Positions 1 through 7,473 of a stretch of 64,000 bases of DNA are shown piece after piece. The notes under the pieces were generated by a model. It did no database searches, was not told the DNA's origin, and saw only the letters and a program-made list of their open reading frames with translations. Within the stretch, counting starts at the first letter, position 1, and every line of letters starts with the position of its first letter. Made by a program: the position numbers and the translations under genes. Origin of the DNA: an uncultured Flavobacteriaceae bacterium (GTDB lineage Bacteria > Bacteroidota > Bacteroidia > Flavobacteriales > Flavobacteriaceae); the NCBI GenBank assembly GCA_905181625.1, contig CAJIYJ010000003.1:432001-496000 (forward strand), written 5' to 3'.

Positions 1-497
1 TCTGGTGTTTTCCATTTTCTATATCCGGGCATGAAAATTCCACTATAGTTTTTTCTTTCAATAAAAACATGAACAGTTTCACCATAAGTGTAAATACCAG
101 ATTTGATAATCTCACCTTGATCATCTTTTTCTGTTTTAGGAGTAAAATAAGATTTGGCACCATTTTTAATAGCAGTTTCATAAGCATAGGTAGCGTCATC
201 AACAATAAAAGCAACTACTTTAACACCATCGCCATGTTGATCTATATGACGTCCAATTTCTGTTCCACTTTTTAAAGGAGAGGTAAGCACTAAACGAATT
301 TTATCTTGAGCAACAACATAGCTTTCTCTATCCTTTAACCCAGTTTCTAAGCCAGAGTATGCTAAAGATTGAAATCCAAATGCAGTTTTATAAAAATGAG
401 CAGCTTGTTTAGAATTACCCACATATAATTCTATGTAATCTGTTCCATTAATAGGCATAAAATCGATTGAATTTTTATTTATTTTTTCTTTAATCAT
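1..497 (-). CDS. hppD: 4-hydroxyphenylpyruvate dioxygenase, N-terminal part (cut by window edge)
   Basis: HPPD converts 4-hydroxyphenylpyruvate to homogentisate in cytosolic tyrosine breakdown. About 165 residues are visible, starting MIKEKINKNSIDFMPINGTD and followed by a vicinal-oxygen-chelate fold with FYKTAFGFQS near residue 36 and DGVKVVAFIVDD further on, typical of the non-catalytic N-terminal half. The iron ligands (two His, one Glu) lie in the C-terminal half, outside the window, so catalytic competence cannot be judged. The ATG at 497 is the natural start because the family begins just before the NGTDYIELYVGN-type strand. It diverges from a marR gene, with an inverted repeat in the shared promoter region, which suggests local control. 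Other VOC enzymes are possible, but the pattern fits HPPD best. Confidence 0.85.
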   Translation of the reverse strand, partial: MIKEKINKNSIDFMPINGTDYIELYVGNSKQAAHFYKTAFGFQSLAYSGLETGLKDRESYVVAQDKIRLVLTSPLKSGTEIGRHIDQHGDGVKVVAFIVDDATYAYETAIKNGAKSYFTPKTEKDDQGEIIKSGIYTYGETVHVFIERKNYSGIFMPGYRKWKTP

Positions 498-534
498 ATT
501 TTTTTTTAAGTGTCTATATAAAAATATAAAAAGA

Positions 535-555
535 TTGTTGTTAATGCAACAACAA
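535..555. promoter_or_regulatory. Perfect inverted repeat between hppD and marR, probable MarR operator
   Basis: TTGTTGTT, five bases (AATGC), then AACAACAA form an 8-bp perfect inverted repeat. It sits 38 bp upstream of the hppD start and 66 bp before the chosen marR start. MarR dimers bind palindromes of about this size, usually in their own divergent promoters. The sequence is seen directly; its role is inferred. Confidence 0.55.
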
Positions 556-620
556 ACAGGTTTTAATAATATTTTTAAAAAATTAGTGTATAAAACATGT
601 TATTATTATATTCACTTTAT

Positions 621-1070
621 ATGGATAGAATAGAAGGTTTTGGGCTATACTTAGATTTAACTTTAAAAAAAATATCTGAGACATACTTAAGAGTTTTTAA
701 AAAATATAATATAAACCTTACTATAGAACAATTTGTTATTTTACAGCGTATAGATATGCTAGGAAGTCATGCTTCACAAAAGGATATAGTAGAAACTAAT
801 TATAGAAATAGAGCAACCACTTCTAGAGTTATTAGTGGATTATGTAAAAAAAATCTTGTAATAAAGAAAAGATTTAAAAGTGACTTAAAGCGTTACAAGC
901 TAATTATCACTAAAGATGGATATCTTGAATTAGATAAAGCTAAACCTCATGTCCAAAAATTAAGAGATTTATCTCAAAAAAATATTAATCAAAAAGATTT
1001 TAAAGAGTTGTTGGTTGTTTTGGATAAAATTAAAGATAACTATGAGTTTTATGATGAAAGTGTAGATTAA
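621..1070 (+). CDS. MarR family transcriptional regulator
   Basis: A winged-helix repressor of about 149 residues, the usual MarR length. Helix 1 starts near DLTLKKISETYLRV. The DNA-recognition region is around NYRNRATTSRVISGLCKK, and the wing follows at KKRFKSDLKRYKLIITKDG. An upstream in-frame ATG at 597 would add a hydrophobic octapeptide that MarR proteins normally lack, so the ATG at 621 is preferred. It is divergent from hppD and 114 bp ahead of the dehydrogenase cluster. Regulation of hppD is the simplest inference; the ligand may be an aromatic acid such as homogentisate. A terminator hairpin directly after the gene separates it from the next unit. Confidence 0.85.
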   Translation: MDRIEGFGLYLDLTLKKISETYLRVFKKYNINLTIEQFVILQRIDMLGSHASQKDIVETNYRNRATTSRVISGLCKKNLVIKKRFKSDLKRYKLIITKDGYLELDKAKPHVQKLRDLSQKNINQKDFKELLVVLDKIKDNYEFYDESVD

Positions 1071-1093
1071 TAAGTTTTATAAAATTATTTCTA

Positions 1094-1125
1094 ACTATTT
1101 GATTTTTATTAAATAGTATTTTTTT
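1094..1125 (+). terminator. Rho-independent terminator after marR
   Basis: ACTATTTGAT, loop TTTT, ATTAAATAGT make a 10-bp stem with one G-U pair, followed by A and seven Ts. It lies 24 bp past the marR stop and separates marR from the dehydrogenase genes. Confidence 0.6.
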
Positions 1126-1183
1126 ACTAATTTGTACTTAATTACAGCCAACACTAGGATTAGAATATTAAATAAAAAGAATC

Positions 1184-2311
1184 ATGATAACTAAAGCAGC
1201 AGTTCTACATGAAATGCACTTACAAAGACCTTACAATAAATCTAATCCTCTTAAAATTGAAGAAGTTGAATTAGACTCACCAGGTTTTAACGAAGTAGTT
1301 GTTAAAGTAAAAGCAGCCGGAATATGCCACTCGGATCTTTCAGTAATAAATGGAAATAGACCAAGACCATTACCTATGGTTTTAGGTCATGAAGCTGCAG
1401 GGATAGTAATCGAGCTAGGCAAAGGAGTTAAGGAATTAAAAGTCGGAGATCATGTTGTTTTTGCTTTTTTACCATCATGTGGCGATTGTGACTATTGTCA
1501 AACTGGTCGAGCAGCACTATGTAAACCAGGAGCAGAAGCTAATAGAAAAGGAACTCTACTAGGTGGTTATCAAAGAATATCCAAGGATGCCAAACCTTAC
1601 TACCATCATCTTGGAGTTTCAGGTTTTGCTGAACACTCAGTTGCATCTGTTGATTCATTAGTGAAAATAGAGAATGATATTCCATTTGAAATTGCTGCTT
1701 TATTTGGATGTGCCGTTATGACTGGAGTTGGAGCAGTAGTGAATACAGGTCAATTAAAGTTTGGAGACAGCATATTAGTTGTTGGACTTGGAGGTGTTGG
1801 TTTATCTGCAATCATTGGAGCTAAAGCTGCTGGAGCGACAAAAATTATTGGCGCCGATTTAAATCCCGAAAAAAGAAAAGCTGCAAAGTTATTAGGAGCT
1901 CACCATGTTATTGACTCCTCAAAAAAAGGTTCTCATGAAGAGTTAATGAATATTACTAAAGGAGGAGTAGATGTTTCTGTAGAATTTGCTGGGGCTATCT
2001 CAGCATTAGATTTTGCTTTTAAAGCAACAAAGAGAGGTGGAACAACAGTAACGGCAGCGTTACCTAGTCCAGATGCAAGAATGCTATTATCTCCAGTAGA
2101 ACTAGTAGGTCAAGAAAAAAGTTTAAAAGGATCCTATCTTGGAAGTTGTATTCCTTCTAGAGACATTCCAGCTTACATTGAATTATACAAATCTGGACGT
2201 TTACCGGTTGAAAAATTAATAACGCATAGATTGAGTTTAAACGAAATAAATCAAGGATTTGAACGCCTTGCTAGTGGAGATGCTATAAGACAAGTTATAC
2301 TTTTTGACTAA
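1184..2311 (+). CDS. Zinc-dependent alcohol dehydrogenase (MDR family)
   Basis: A cytosolic NAD(P)-dependent medium-chain alcohol dehydrogenase of 375 residues, full length. Catalytic zinc ligands are Cys48 (GICHSD), His69-Glu70 (GHEAAG) and Cys176 (FGCAVMTG). The structural zinc lobe has Cys99, 102, 105 and 113. The Rossmann motif is GLGGVG at 201-206. The class III-like architecture does not fix the substrate. It is followed after 24 bp by an aldehyde dehydrogenase, so the pair could oxidise an alcohol to an acid by way of an aldehyde; 4-hydroxybutyrate to succinate is one possibility given the partner, but this is inference. First gene of a five-gene run on the same strand. Confidence 0.88.
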   Translation: MITKAAVLHEMHLQRPYNKSNPLKIEEVELDSPGFNEVVVKVKAAGICHSDLSVINGNRPRPLPMVLGHEAAGIVIELGKGVKELKVGDHVVFAFLPSCGDCDYCQTGRAALCKPGAEANRKGTLLGGYQRISKDAKPYYHHLGVSGFAEHSVASVDSLVKIENDIPFEIAALFGCAVMTGVGAVVNTGQLKFGDSILVVGLGGVGLSAIIGAKAAGATKIIGADLNPEKRKAAKLLGAHHVIDSSKKGSHEELMNITKGGVDVSVEFAGAISALDFAFKATKRGGTTVTAALPSPDARMLLSPVELVGQEKSLKGSYLGSCIPSRDIPAYIELYKSGRLPVEKLITHRLSLNEINQGFERLASGDAIRQVILFD

Positions 2312-2335
2312 TTTTAATTTATAAACATAGAATAA

Positions 2336-3775
2336 ATGATTCAGGATTTATTATTTGATCGATCATATGTAAATGGCAAATGGACTAATGAAGGAAACTC
2401 CACATTTGATGTATTAAATCCAGTAAATAAAGAAAAAATAGCAACTATTTTAGATGGGGGAACTGTTATTACAAAAAAAGCCATCCAAGCTGCCAATAAA
2501 GCATTCAAACCCTGGGCTAAATCAACGGCCAAGTATCGCTCTACAATTCTAGAAAAACTAAACGAACTGTTAATTCAAAATACAGACGTTTTGGCAGAAA
2601 TAATGACCCTAGAAAGCGGAAAACCTATTAACGAAAGTAAAGGAGAAGTGACTTATGCAGCATCTTTCATTAAATGGTTTGCAGAAGAAGGTAAACGAGT
2701 TTATGGAGATGTCATTCCATCACACACAGAAGATAGAAGAATTGTAGTCATTAAACAACCTATTGGAGTAATTGCTGCAATAACTCCCTGGAATTTTCCT
2801 CTTGCTATGATTACAAGAAAAGTAGGACCTGCTTTAGCGGCAGGCTGTAGTGTTATTGTAAGGCCAACTTATGAAACTCCTCTTTCAGCACTTGCATTAG
2901 CGCATTTAGCAGAAAAAGCAGGTTTTCCTCCAGGAGTTTTTAACGTGATTGTAGGGAAAGATTCAGCAACAATGGGTAAGATATTATGCGAAAGCGATTT
3001 AGTAAAAAAAATATCATTTACAGGCTCTACAGAAATAGGACGAATATTAATGAAGCAAAGTGCTTCAACATTAAAAAAACTCAGTCTTGAACTCGGTGGA
3101 AATGCTCCTTTTATTGTTTTTGATGATGCCGATATTGATAAAGCAGTGGAGGGTGCTGTTGTTTCAAAATTTAGAAATGCAGGTCAAACCTGTGTATGTG
3201 TAAACAGAATGCTTGTACATGAAAAAGTCTATGATGAGTTTACCTTAAAATTAATCAAGGCTGTATCAAAATTTAAAGTTGGTAATGGAATGGATCAGGA
3301 TGTCAATATAGGCCCAATGATAAATACTAAAGCCGTAGAAAAAACTCTGTCTTTTGTTGAAGATGCTAAAACAAAAGGAGGAAAAATATTAATTGGAGGC
3401 AATGCTATTGATGATTGTTTTTTTGAGCCAACTATTATAGGAAACGCATCTGATGATATGATTTTTTCTAAAGAAGAAATCTTTGGACCAGTAGCTGCTA
3501 TCTACAAATTTTCAACTGACCAGCAAGCAATACAAATGGCTAATGACACAATCTATGGATTAGCTTCTTATTTTTATTCTCAAAACATCAGCCGCTGTTG
3601 GAAAGTTGCCGAGCAATTAGAATATGGAATGGTTGGAATTAACGAAGGATTAATCTCTACTGAAGTCGCTCCTTTTGGAGGAGTAAAAGCTTCCGGACAA
3701 GGAAGAGAAGGATCTAAATATGGAATTGAAGATTATCTTGAGATTAAGTATATGTGTTTTGGAAATATAAATTAG
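2336..3775 (+). CDS. Aldehyde dehydrogenase, succinate-semialdehyde dehydrogenase-like
   Basis: An NAD(P)-dependent ALDH of 479 residues, the normal length. The catalytic Cys is 286 in GQTCVCVN, the general-base Glu is 252 in LELGGN, and the oxyanion Asn is 153 in PWNFP. The neighbourhood FAEEGKRVYGDVIPS and the SFTGSTEIGR loop are typical of the GabD/SSADH group. One oddity: the cofactor-contacting Lys usually found in VKPAxxTPLSA is Arg176 here (VRPTYETPLSA). It sits between the alcohol dehydrogenase and two hotdog thioesterases, spaced by only a few bases, so it is probably co-transcribed with them. GabD-like enzymes act on several semialdehydes, so the substrate is open. Confidence 0.85.
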   Translation: MIQDLLFDRSYVNGKWTNEGNSTFDVLNPVNKEKIATILDGGTVITKKAIQAANKAFKPWAKSTAKYRSTILEKLNELLIQNTDVLAEIMTLESGKPINESKGEVTYAASFIKWFAEEGKRVYGDVIPSHTEDRRIVVIKQPIGVIAAITPWNFPLAMITRKVGPALAAGCSVIVRPTYETPLSALALAHLAEKAGFPPGVFNVIVGKDSATMGKILCESDLVKKISFTGSTEIGRILMKQSASTLKKLSLELGGNAPFIVFDDADIDKAVEGAVVSKFRNAGQTCVCVNRMLVHEKVYDEFTLKLIKAVSKFKVGNGMDQDVNIGPMINTKAVEKTLSFVEDAKTKGGKILIGGNAIDDCFFEPTIIGNASDDMIFSKEEIFGPVAAIYKFSTDQQAIQMANDTIYGLASYFYSQNISRCWKVAEQLEYGMVGINEGLISTEVAPFGGVKASGQGREGSKYGIEDYLEIKYMCFGNIN

Positions 3776-3780
3776 ATACT

Positions 3781-4218
3781 ATGAATCAAAATCAGCCTAC
3801 AGAACGCAAAGATTATAAATGTTTTTACCCAATATCAACAAGATGGATGGATAATGACGTCTATGGACATATAAACAATGTAACCTACTACTCTTATTTT
3901 GATTCAACAGTAAACAAGTATTTAATTGAAAATACAGATTTAGACATCACTAATTCTAAAATTGTTGGCTATGTAGTTAACTCTAGTTGTAACTACTTAT
4001 CTAGCCTCAGCTTCCCTGACGAAATTGAAGCTGGATTAAGAGTTAATAAGATTGGGAATAGCTCAGTAACTTATGGGATTGGGGTTTTTAAAAAAGGAGA
4101 AAGTAAGGTAAGTGCTTATGGTGAATTCACTCATGTGTTTGTAAATAGATCAGCGAATAAATCAACACCAATCCCTGCAAAAATTAGAGGAGCTTTAGAA
4201 AAGCTATTGATTATTTAG
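3781..4218 (+). CDS. Acyl-CoA thioesterase (4HBT hotdog), first copy
   Basis: A single hotdog-fold thioesterase of 145 residues that hydrolyses acyl-CoA esters in the cytosol. The 4HBT motif TRWMDNDVYGHINNVTYYSY contains the catalytic-type Asp followed by GHINN. An in-frame ATG at 3754 lies inside the preceding gene; the ATG at 3781 leaves 5 bp after the dehydrogenase stop and gives the usual N-terminus, so it is preferred. A second, different 4HBT protein follows after 25 bp, and the pair may form a mixed assembly or act on different acyl chains. The substrate is unknown. Confidence 0.82.
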   Translation: MNQNQPTERKDYKCFYPISTRWMDNDVYGHINNVTYYSYFDSTVNKYLIENTDLDITNSKIVGYVVNSSCNYLSSLSFPDEIEAGLRVNKIGNSSVTYGIGVFKKGESKVSAYGEFTHVFVNRSANKSTPIPAKIRGALEKLLII

Positions 4219-4243
4219 TTCAGTTAGTGTTAATTAATATTAA

Positions 4244-4633
4244 ATGAAGACTTTAGAAAAAGAAATTACTGTTTCTGAAAATGATTTAGATGATCTAAAT
4301 CATGTAAATAATGTTATCTACATTCATTGGGTACAAGAAATTGCAAAAAATCATTGGAAAAGTCTTGTCTCAAATGAAATAATAAAAAATTATTACTGGG
4401 TCTTATTAGAACATCAAATAAAATACCTACATCCCGCATTATTAGATGACAAAATTAGAATTAAGACATATATTGAGAAAACTGAAGGAGTTAAGTCAAA
4501 CAGAATAGTAGAGATGTATAATATGGATACTAATAAACTGCTTGTAACATCTAAAACTATATGGTGTTTAATTAATGCTAAAACAAATAAACCCAATAGA
4601 ATAACAGATGAAATAAAACAAGCCTTTAACTAA
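4244..4633 (+). CDS. Acyl-CoA thioesterase (4HBT hotdog), second copy
   Basis: A 129-residue hotdog thioesterase with the motif ENDLDDLNHVNNVIYIHW near the start, matching the Asp...HVNN pattern of YbgC/4HBT enzymes. It has only low similarity to the copy just upstream, so this is not a recent duplication. The stop overlaps the next start by one base (TAATG), which points to translational coupling with the secreted TonB-C-like protein. It probably releases a free acid from a CoA thioester made or used by this cluster; the substrate cannot be read from the sequence. Confidence 0.8.
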   Translation: MKTLEKEITVSENDLDDLNHVNNVIYIHWVQEIAKNHWKSLVSNEIIKNYYWVLLEHQIKYLHPALLDDKIRIKTYIEKTEGVKSNRIVEMYNMDTNKLLVTSKTIWCLINAKTNKPNRITDEIKQAFN

Positions 4634-5238
4634 TGAAAAAACTAATTCTACTGTTATTACTTATTCCACTTGTGTCTTTTGGGCAGAAAAACACAGAAAG
4701 TGAATTGATAATGAAAATCAATGCTGTTCAACAACAGGTGATGGCACAAGGAAATATTACTGAAGATGAGCAACAGGCAATGTTAAGTTTATGCAGCATT
4801 ATGTCACGTGATGACGGATTAGCAAATTATAATCCTGATAATAGAATGATATTAAAAGATGTAGAAATCGCGCCTGTCTATAATGGTTGTGAGGAACTTT
4901 CTGAAGAAGAAATAAAGGAATGTTTTAATAATAAAGTATCAACATTTATAAAGCGGGAGTTTAACCTGAGTCTATCTAAAGATTTAAATCTTTCAGAACC
5001 AAACCTAGTAGAAGCTTTTTTTATAATCAACGAAAACGGAAATCTGACTGGTATGAAAGTCAGAAATTCAGAGCTAACTATTCAAGCAGAGATCTTGAGA
5101 GTGCTTAGAAAAATACCTGTGATGAAACCTGCTATTCACAATGGGAAAAGTGTTGCTGTATTATGTTCAATTATAGTAAAATATGGAAATGAAATAGAAA
5201 TTGATGCTGTTTACGTTCCTGAAATACCGAATAATTAA
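4633..5238 (+). CDS. Exported protein with TonB C-terminal-like domain
   Basis: A 201-residue protein that begins with the signal peptide MKKLILLLLLIPLVSFGQ. Residues about 75-195 resemble the C-terminal domain of energy-transducing TonB proteins of Bacteroidota: PVYNGCEELSEEE..., a central FIINENGNLTGMKV strand, then AEILRVLRKIPVMKPAIHNGK. There is no transmembrane anchor or proline-rich linker, so it is not an ordinary TonB; it is a periplasmic protein carrying the fold. It overlaps the thioesterase stop by one base. The signal-peptide DNA is nearly the same as that of two other secreted proteins in the window, which have unrelated mature parts. Confidence 0.7.
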   Translation: MKKLILLLLLIPLVSFGQKNTESELIMKINAVQQQVMAQGNITEDEQQAMLSLCSIMSRDDGLANYNPDNRMILKDVEIAPVYNGCEELSEEEIKECFNNKVSTFIKREFNLSLSKDLNLSEPNLVEAFFIINENGNLTGMKVRNSELTIQAEILRVLRKIPVMKPAIHNGKSVAVLCSIIVKYGNEIEIDAVYVPEIPNN

Positions 5239-5465
5239 AGGATTCCTTTAGAAAGGAGATTCTTTAGAAGAACTAAAATTCAACTTTTAAAGGTTTTCAA
5301 TCAGACACCCAGAACCTCACTATTATACATACTTATACAAACACCTCCCGTCAAAAGAAAACCGATATTATTTGAGTAGGGTAGAGCCAATTAAAAATTA
5401 CTATTGAGATTTTTTGGGTTTTTAGTAGTGCTGGCCGTACAATAATCGTACAAGTTTTAAAAAGA

Positions 5466-5504
5466 AAAACCCTAATCACTTGTTTATAAAGTAGTTAGGG
5501 TTTT
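5466..5504 (-). terminator. Terminator hairpin downstream of tRNA-Ser
   Basis: AAAACCCTAA at 5466-5475 pairs perfectly with TTAGGGTTTT at 5495-5504 around a 19-base loop. Read on the minus strand it ends in a T run, 7 bases after the tRNA 3' end. It could also stop plus-strand readthrough from the dehydrogenase cluster. Confidence 0.65.
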
Positions 5505-5510
5505 ACTAAG

Positions 5511-5594
5511 CGGAGAGACAGGGACTCGAACCCTGGCGACAGTTACCCGTCGACAGTTTAGCAAACTGCTCCATTACCACTCTGGCACCTCTCC
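5511..5594 (-). tRNA. tRNA-Ser (anticodon GCT)
   Basis: The minus-strand sequence folds as a class II tRNA. Acceptor GGAGAGG pairs with TCTCTCC, with one G-T at the inner end. The anticodon stem-loop CAGTTTGCTAAACTG carries GCT. A long variable arm (GTCGACGGGTAACTGTC region) is as expected for serine. The T arm is CAGGG-TTCGAGT-CCCTG and the discriminator base is G. The 3' CCA is not encoded, as is common in Bacteroidota. It reads AGC/AGT codons. Confidence 0.93.
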
Positions 5595-5667
5595 AATACA
5601 CATTTAAATTAAATGAGCGAGCAAATTTAACTTTTCCAACTCAATTCAACAAGGTTTAAAATAAAAA

Positions 5668-6756
5668 TTATAGATTCTTTGTTAATTCCTTTATTATTCT
5701 GTTTTCTGAAAGAAATTCTTTGCCAATAACTTTAAGAGCTGTATAGGTTGGAACTGCAGCAATCATTCCAATAGGTCCAAACAATAATCCTGCGATAATT
5801 ATTACTAAGAATATCTCTAATGGATGTGATTTAACACTATTTGAAAAGATAAAAGGTTGACTTAAGAAATTATCTATTAGCTGACCAAAAGTAAAACCGA
5901 TGGCTACATAAGTTGCTTTAGGGAGTATTACACTACTAAAGTCTTCGCTTATATGACTTGACATAGTAAGTAATACCATTAATATTCCTCCAATAAAAGG
6001 TCCAATAAATGGGATTAGATTTAATAATGAGCATAAGAAAGCTATAACCACTGCATTTGGAGTTCCAATTATTAATAAAATGACAGTGTAAATAACAAAT
6101 AATATAAATATTTGTAAGATTAATCCTGCGAAATATCTTGACAGTAATAATTTTATTTTATCATAAGAATTTTTAATTCTTTCACTTGATTTTTTTGGAA
6201 GTAAAATAAATAGAATCTTTTGCAGCATTTGTGAATCCTTAAGAAAAAAGAAAGAAATAAACATAACAGAAAGGATACCAATTGTTAAATTTCCCAGTGT
6301 TTTTCCAATAGAATTTAAAATTTCTGTTATAAAAGTAAAGTCAATGTTGTTAAGCCAATCTAAATTGAAAATAGTTTTATCTAAATTAATATTGAATTGA
6401 TTTAAGTAGTTTGACATTTCAATATATAAATATTTTATATTTTCTTGAAAAGAATCCACGTCTAAGAGAGAAAGATTTTTTCCTTGTTCTATAATTAGGG
6501 GGATAAATAGTGATATAACACCTATAATCAGCCCTACTAGAAGGGCCATTGTTAATATGGACGCTGAAGAATTTTTGAATTTTAATTTATTCATTAAAAA
6601 CTTAACAATAGGTCTTCCAATTAAAGATACTATTGCAGCAATAATGATATATGAAATAAGAATTTTAATTTCATTAAGAAGGAATAACCCAATTAAAATA
6701 CTAGTAATTATTAGTATAGATTTTAATATTCCATTAGCTATTATATTTTTTGTCAT
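5668..6756 (-). CDS. AI-2E family transporter (PerM/YhhT-like membrane protein)
   Basis: A polytopic inner-membrane protein of about 362 residues with the AI-2E exporter family layout: three N-terminal membrane helices (residues about 10-80), a soluble middle, then a C-terminal helix bundle containing LLNLIPFIGPFIGG and the closing FGPIGMIAAVPTYTAL. Members export autoinducer-like molecules or act as Na+/H+ antiporters, so the substrate is uncertain. A GTG at 6771 overlaps the rsmE stop (GTGA), but the ATG at 6756 gives the more usual N-terminus. Last protein gene of a tsaD-rsmE-transporter run, followed by tRNA-Ser on the same strand. Confidence 0.82.
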   Translation of the reverse strand: MTKNIIANGILKSILIITSILIGLFLLNEIKILISYIIIAAIVSLIGRPIVKFLMNKLKFKNSSASILTMALLVGLIIGVISLFIPLIIEQGKNLSLLDVDSFQENIKYLYIEMSNYLNQFNINLDKTIFNLDWLNNIDFTFITEILNSIGKTLGNLTIGILSVMFISFFFLKDSQMLQKILFILLPKKSSERIKNSYDKIKLLLSRYFAGLILQIFILFVIYTVILLIIGTPNAVVIAFLCSLLNLIPFIGPFIGGILMVLLTMSSHISEDFSSVILPKATYVAIGFTFGQLIDNFLSQPFIFSNSVKSHPLEIFLVIIIAGLLFGPIGMIAAVPTYTALKVIGKEFLSENRIIKELTKNL

Positions 6757-6767
6757 ACACAAATATA

Positions 6768-7472
6768 TCACATATTAGCAATTGAAGCTGTATGACATGC
6801 TATAATGCCTGCAGTTTCAGATCTAAATCTAGCATCTCCTAGACTAATGTTTTTAAATCCTTTACTAGTTGCTAGTTTAATTTCATTCTCACTAAAATCT
6901 CCTTCAGGTCCAATTAAAATTAAATTTGATGATTTTGGTTTTATTGAACTTAATAGGGTTACTTTTTTTATTTCTTCACAATGAGCAATAAACAAATCTT
7001 CAGTAAACTCAATATTTAAGAATTTTTTTAAAGAAATAATAGGATTAATTTGAGGGAGGTGAGATTTTAAAGATTGTTTCATTGCTGAAACAAGGACTTT
7101 TCTTAATCTTTTTTCGTTTATAAATTTTTTTTCAGTTCTATCGCAAATTATAGGAGTTATTTTTGAAATCCCAATTTCGCTAGATTTTTCTAAAAACCAT
7201 TCGAATCTTTCCATCGATTTAAGCGGAGATATTGCAATATGTAAGCCATATGAAAGAGCAGAGTTTTTAGTTGCTTTATTTATGTCAATTTTACAATGAT
7301 TTTTTGAAATTGAATTTATAGAAGCTTCAAAAAAGTAATTTAATCCATTAGTAATATTTAATTTATCTCCAACGTCTTTTCTTAAGACTTTAAATATATG
7401 TTTACTTTCTTCTTTATCGAACTCAGCGACTTTGTCATTTTTAGATAAGTTTGGTAAAAAAAATAATTGCAT
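6768..7472 (-). CDS. rsmE: 16S rRNA (uracil1498-N3)-methyltransferase
   Basis: A SPOUT-class enzyme of 234 residues that methylates N3 of U1498 in 16S rRNA with S-adenosylmethionine. The N-terminal PUA-like domain starts at MQLFFLPNL. The knotted C-terminal domain has LILIGPEGDFSENEI and SLGDARFRSETAGI, the SAM-binding loops of the family. A longer reading frame upstream runs into tsaD; the ATG at 7472 follows the tsaD stop by one base and matches the family N-terminus. Tight spacing with tsaD on one side and the transporter on the other suggests one transcript. Confidence 0.92.
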   Translation of the reverse strand: MQLFFLPNLSKNDKVAEFDKEESKHIFKVLRKDVGDKLNITNGLNYFFEASINSISKNHCKIDINKATKNSALSYGLHIAISPLKSMERFEWFLEKSSEIGISKITPIICDRTEKKFINEKRLRKVLVSAMKQSLKSHLPQINPIISLKKFLNIEFTEDLFIAHCEEIKKVTLLSSIKPKSSNLILIGPEGDFSENEIKLATSKGFKNISLGDARFRSETAGIIACHTASIANM

Positions 7473-7473
7473 A

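Noticed and set aside
69-275. 68-codon plus-strand frame
   Set aside because: Lies inside hppD on the other strand and has no recognisable pattern.
5239-5465. Repeated GTACAA pieces beside tRNA-Ser that could suggest an attachment site
   Set aside because: No integrase, no copy of the tRNA 3' end and no second boundary in the window; a CCTTT...AAAGG hairpin at 5244-5255 lacks a T run.
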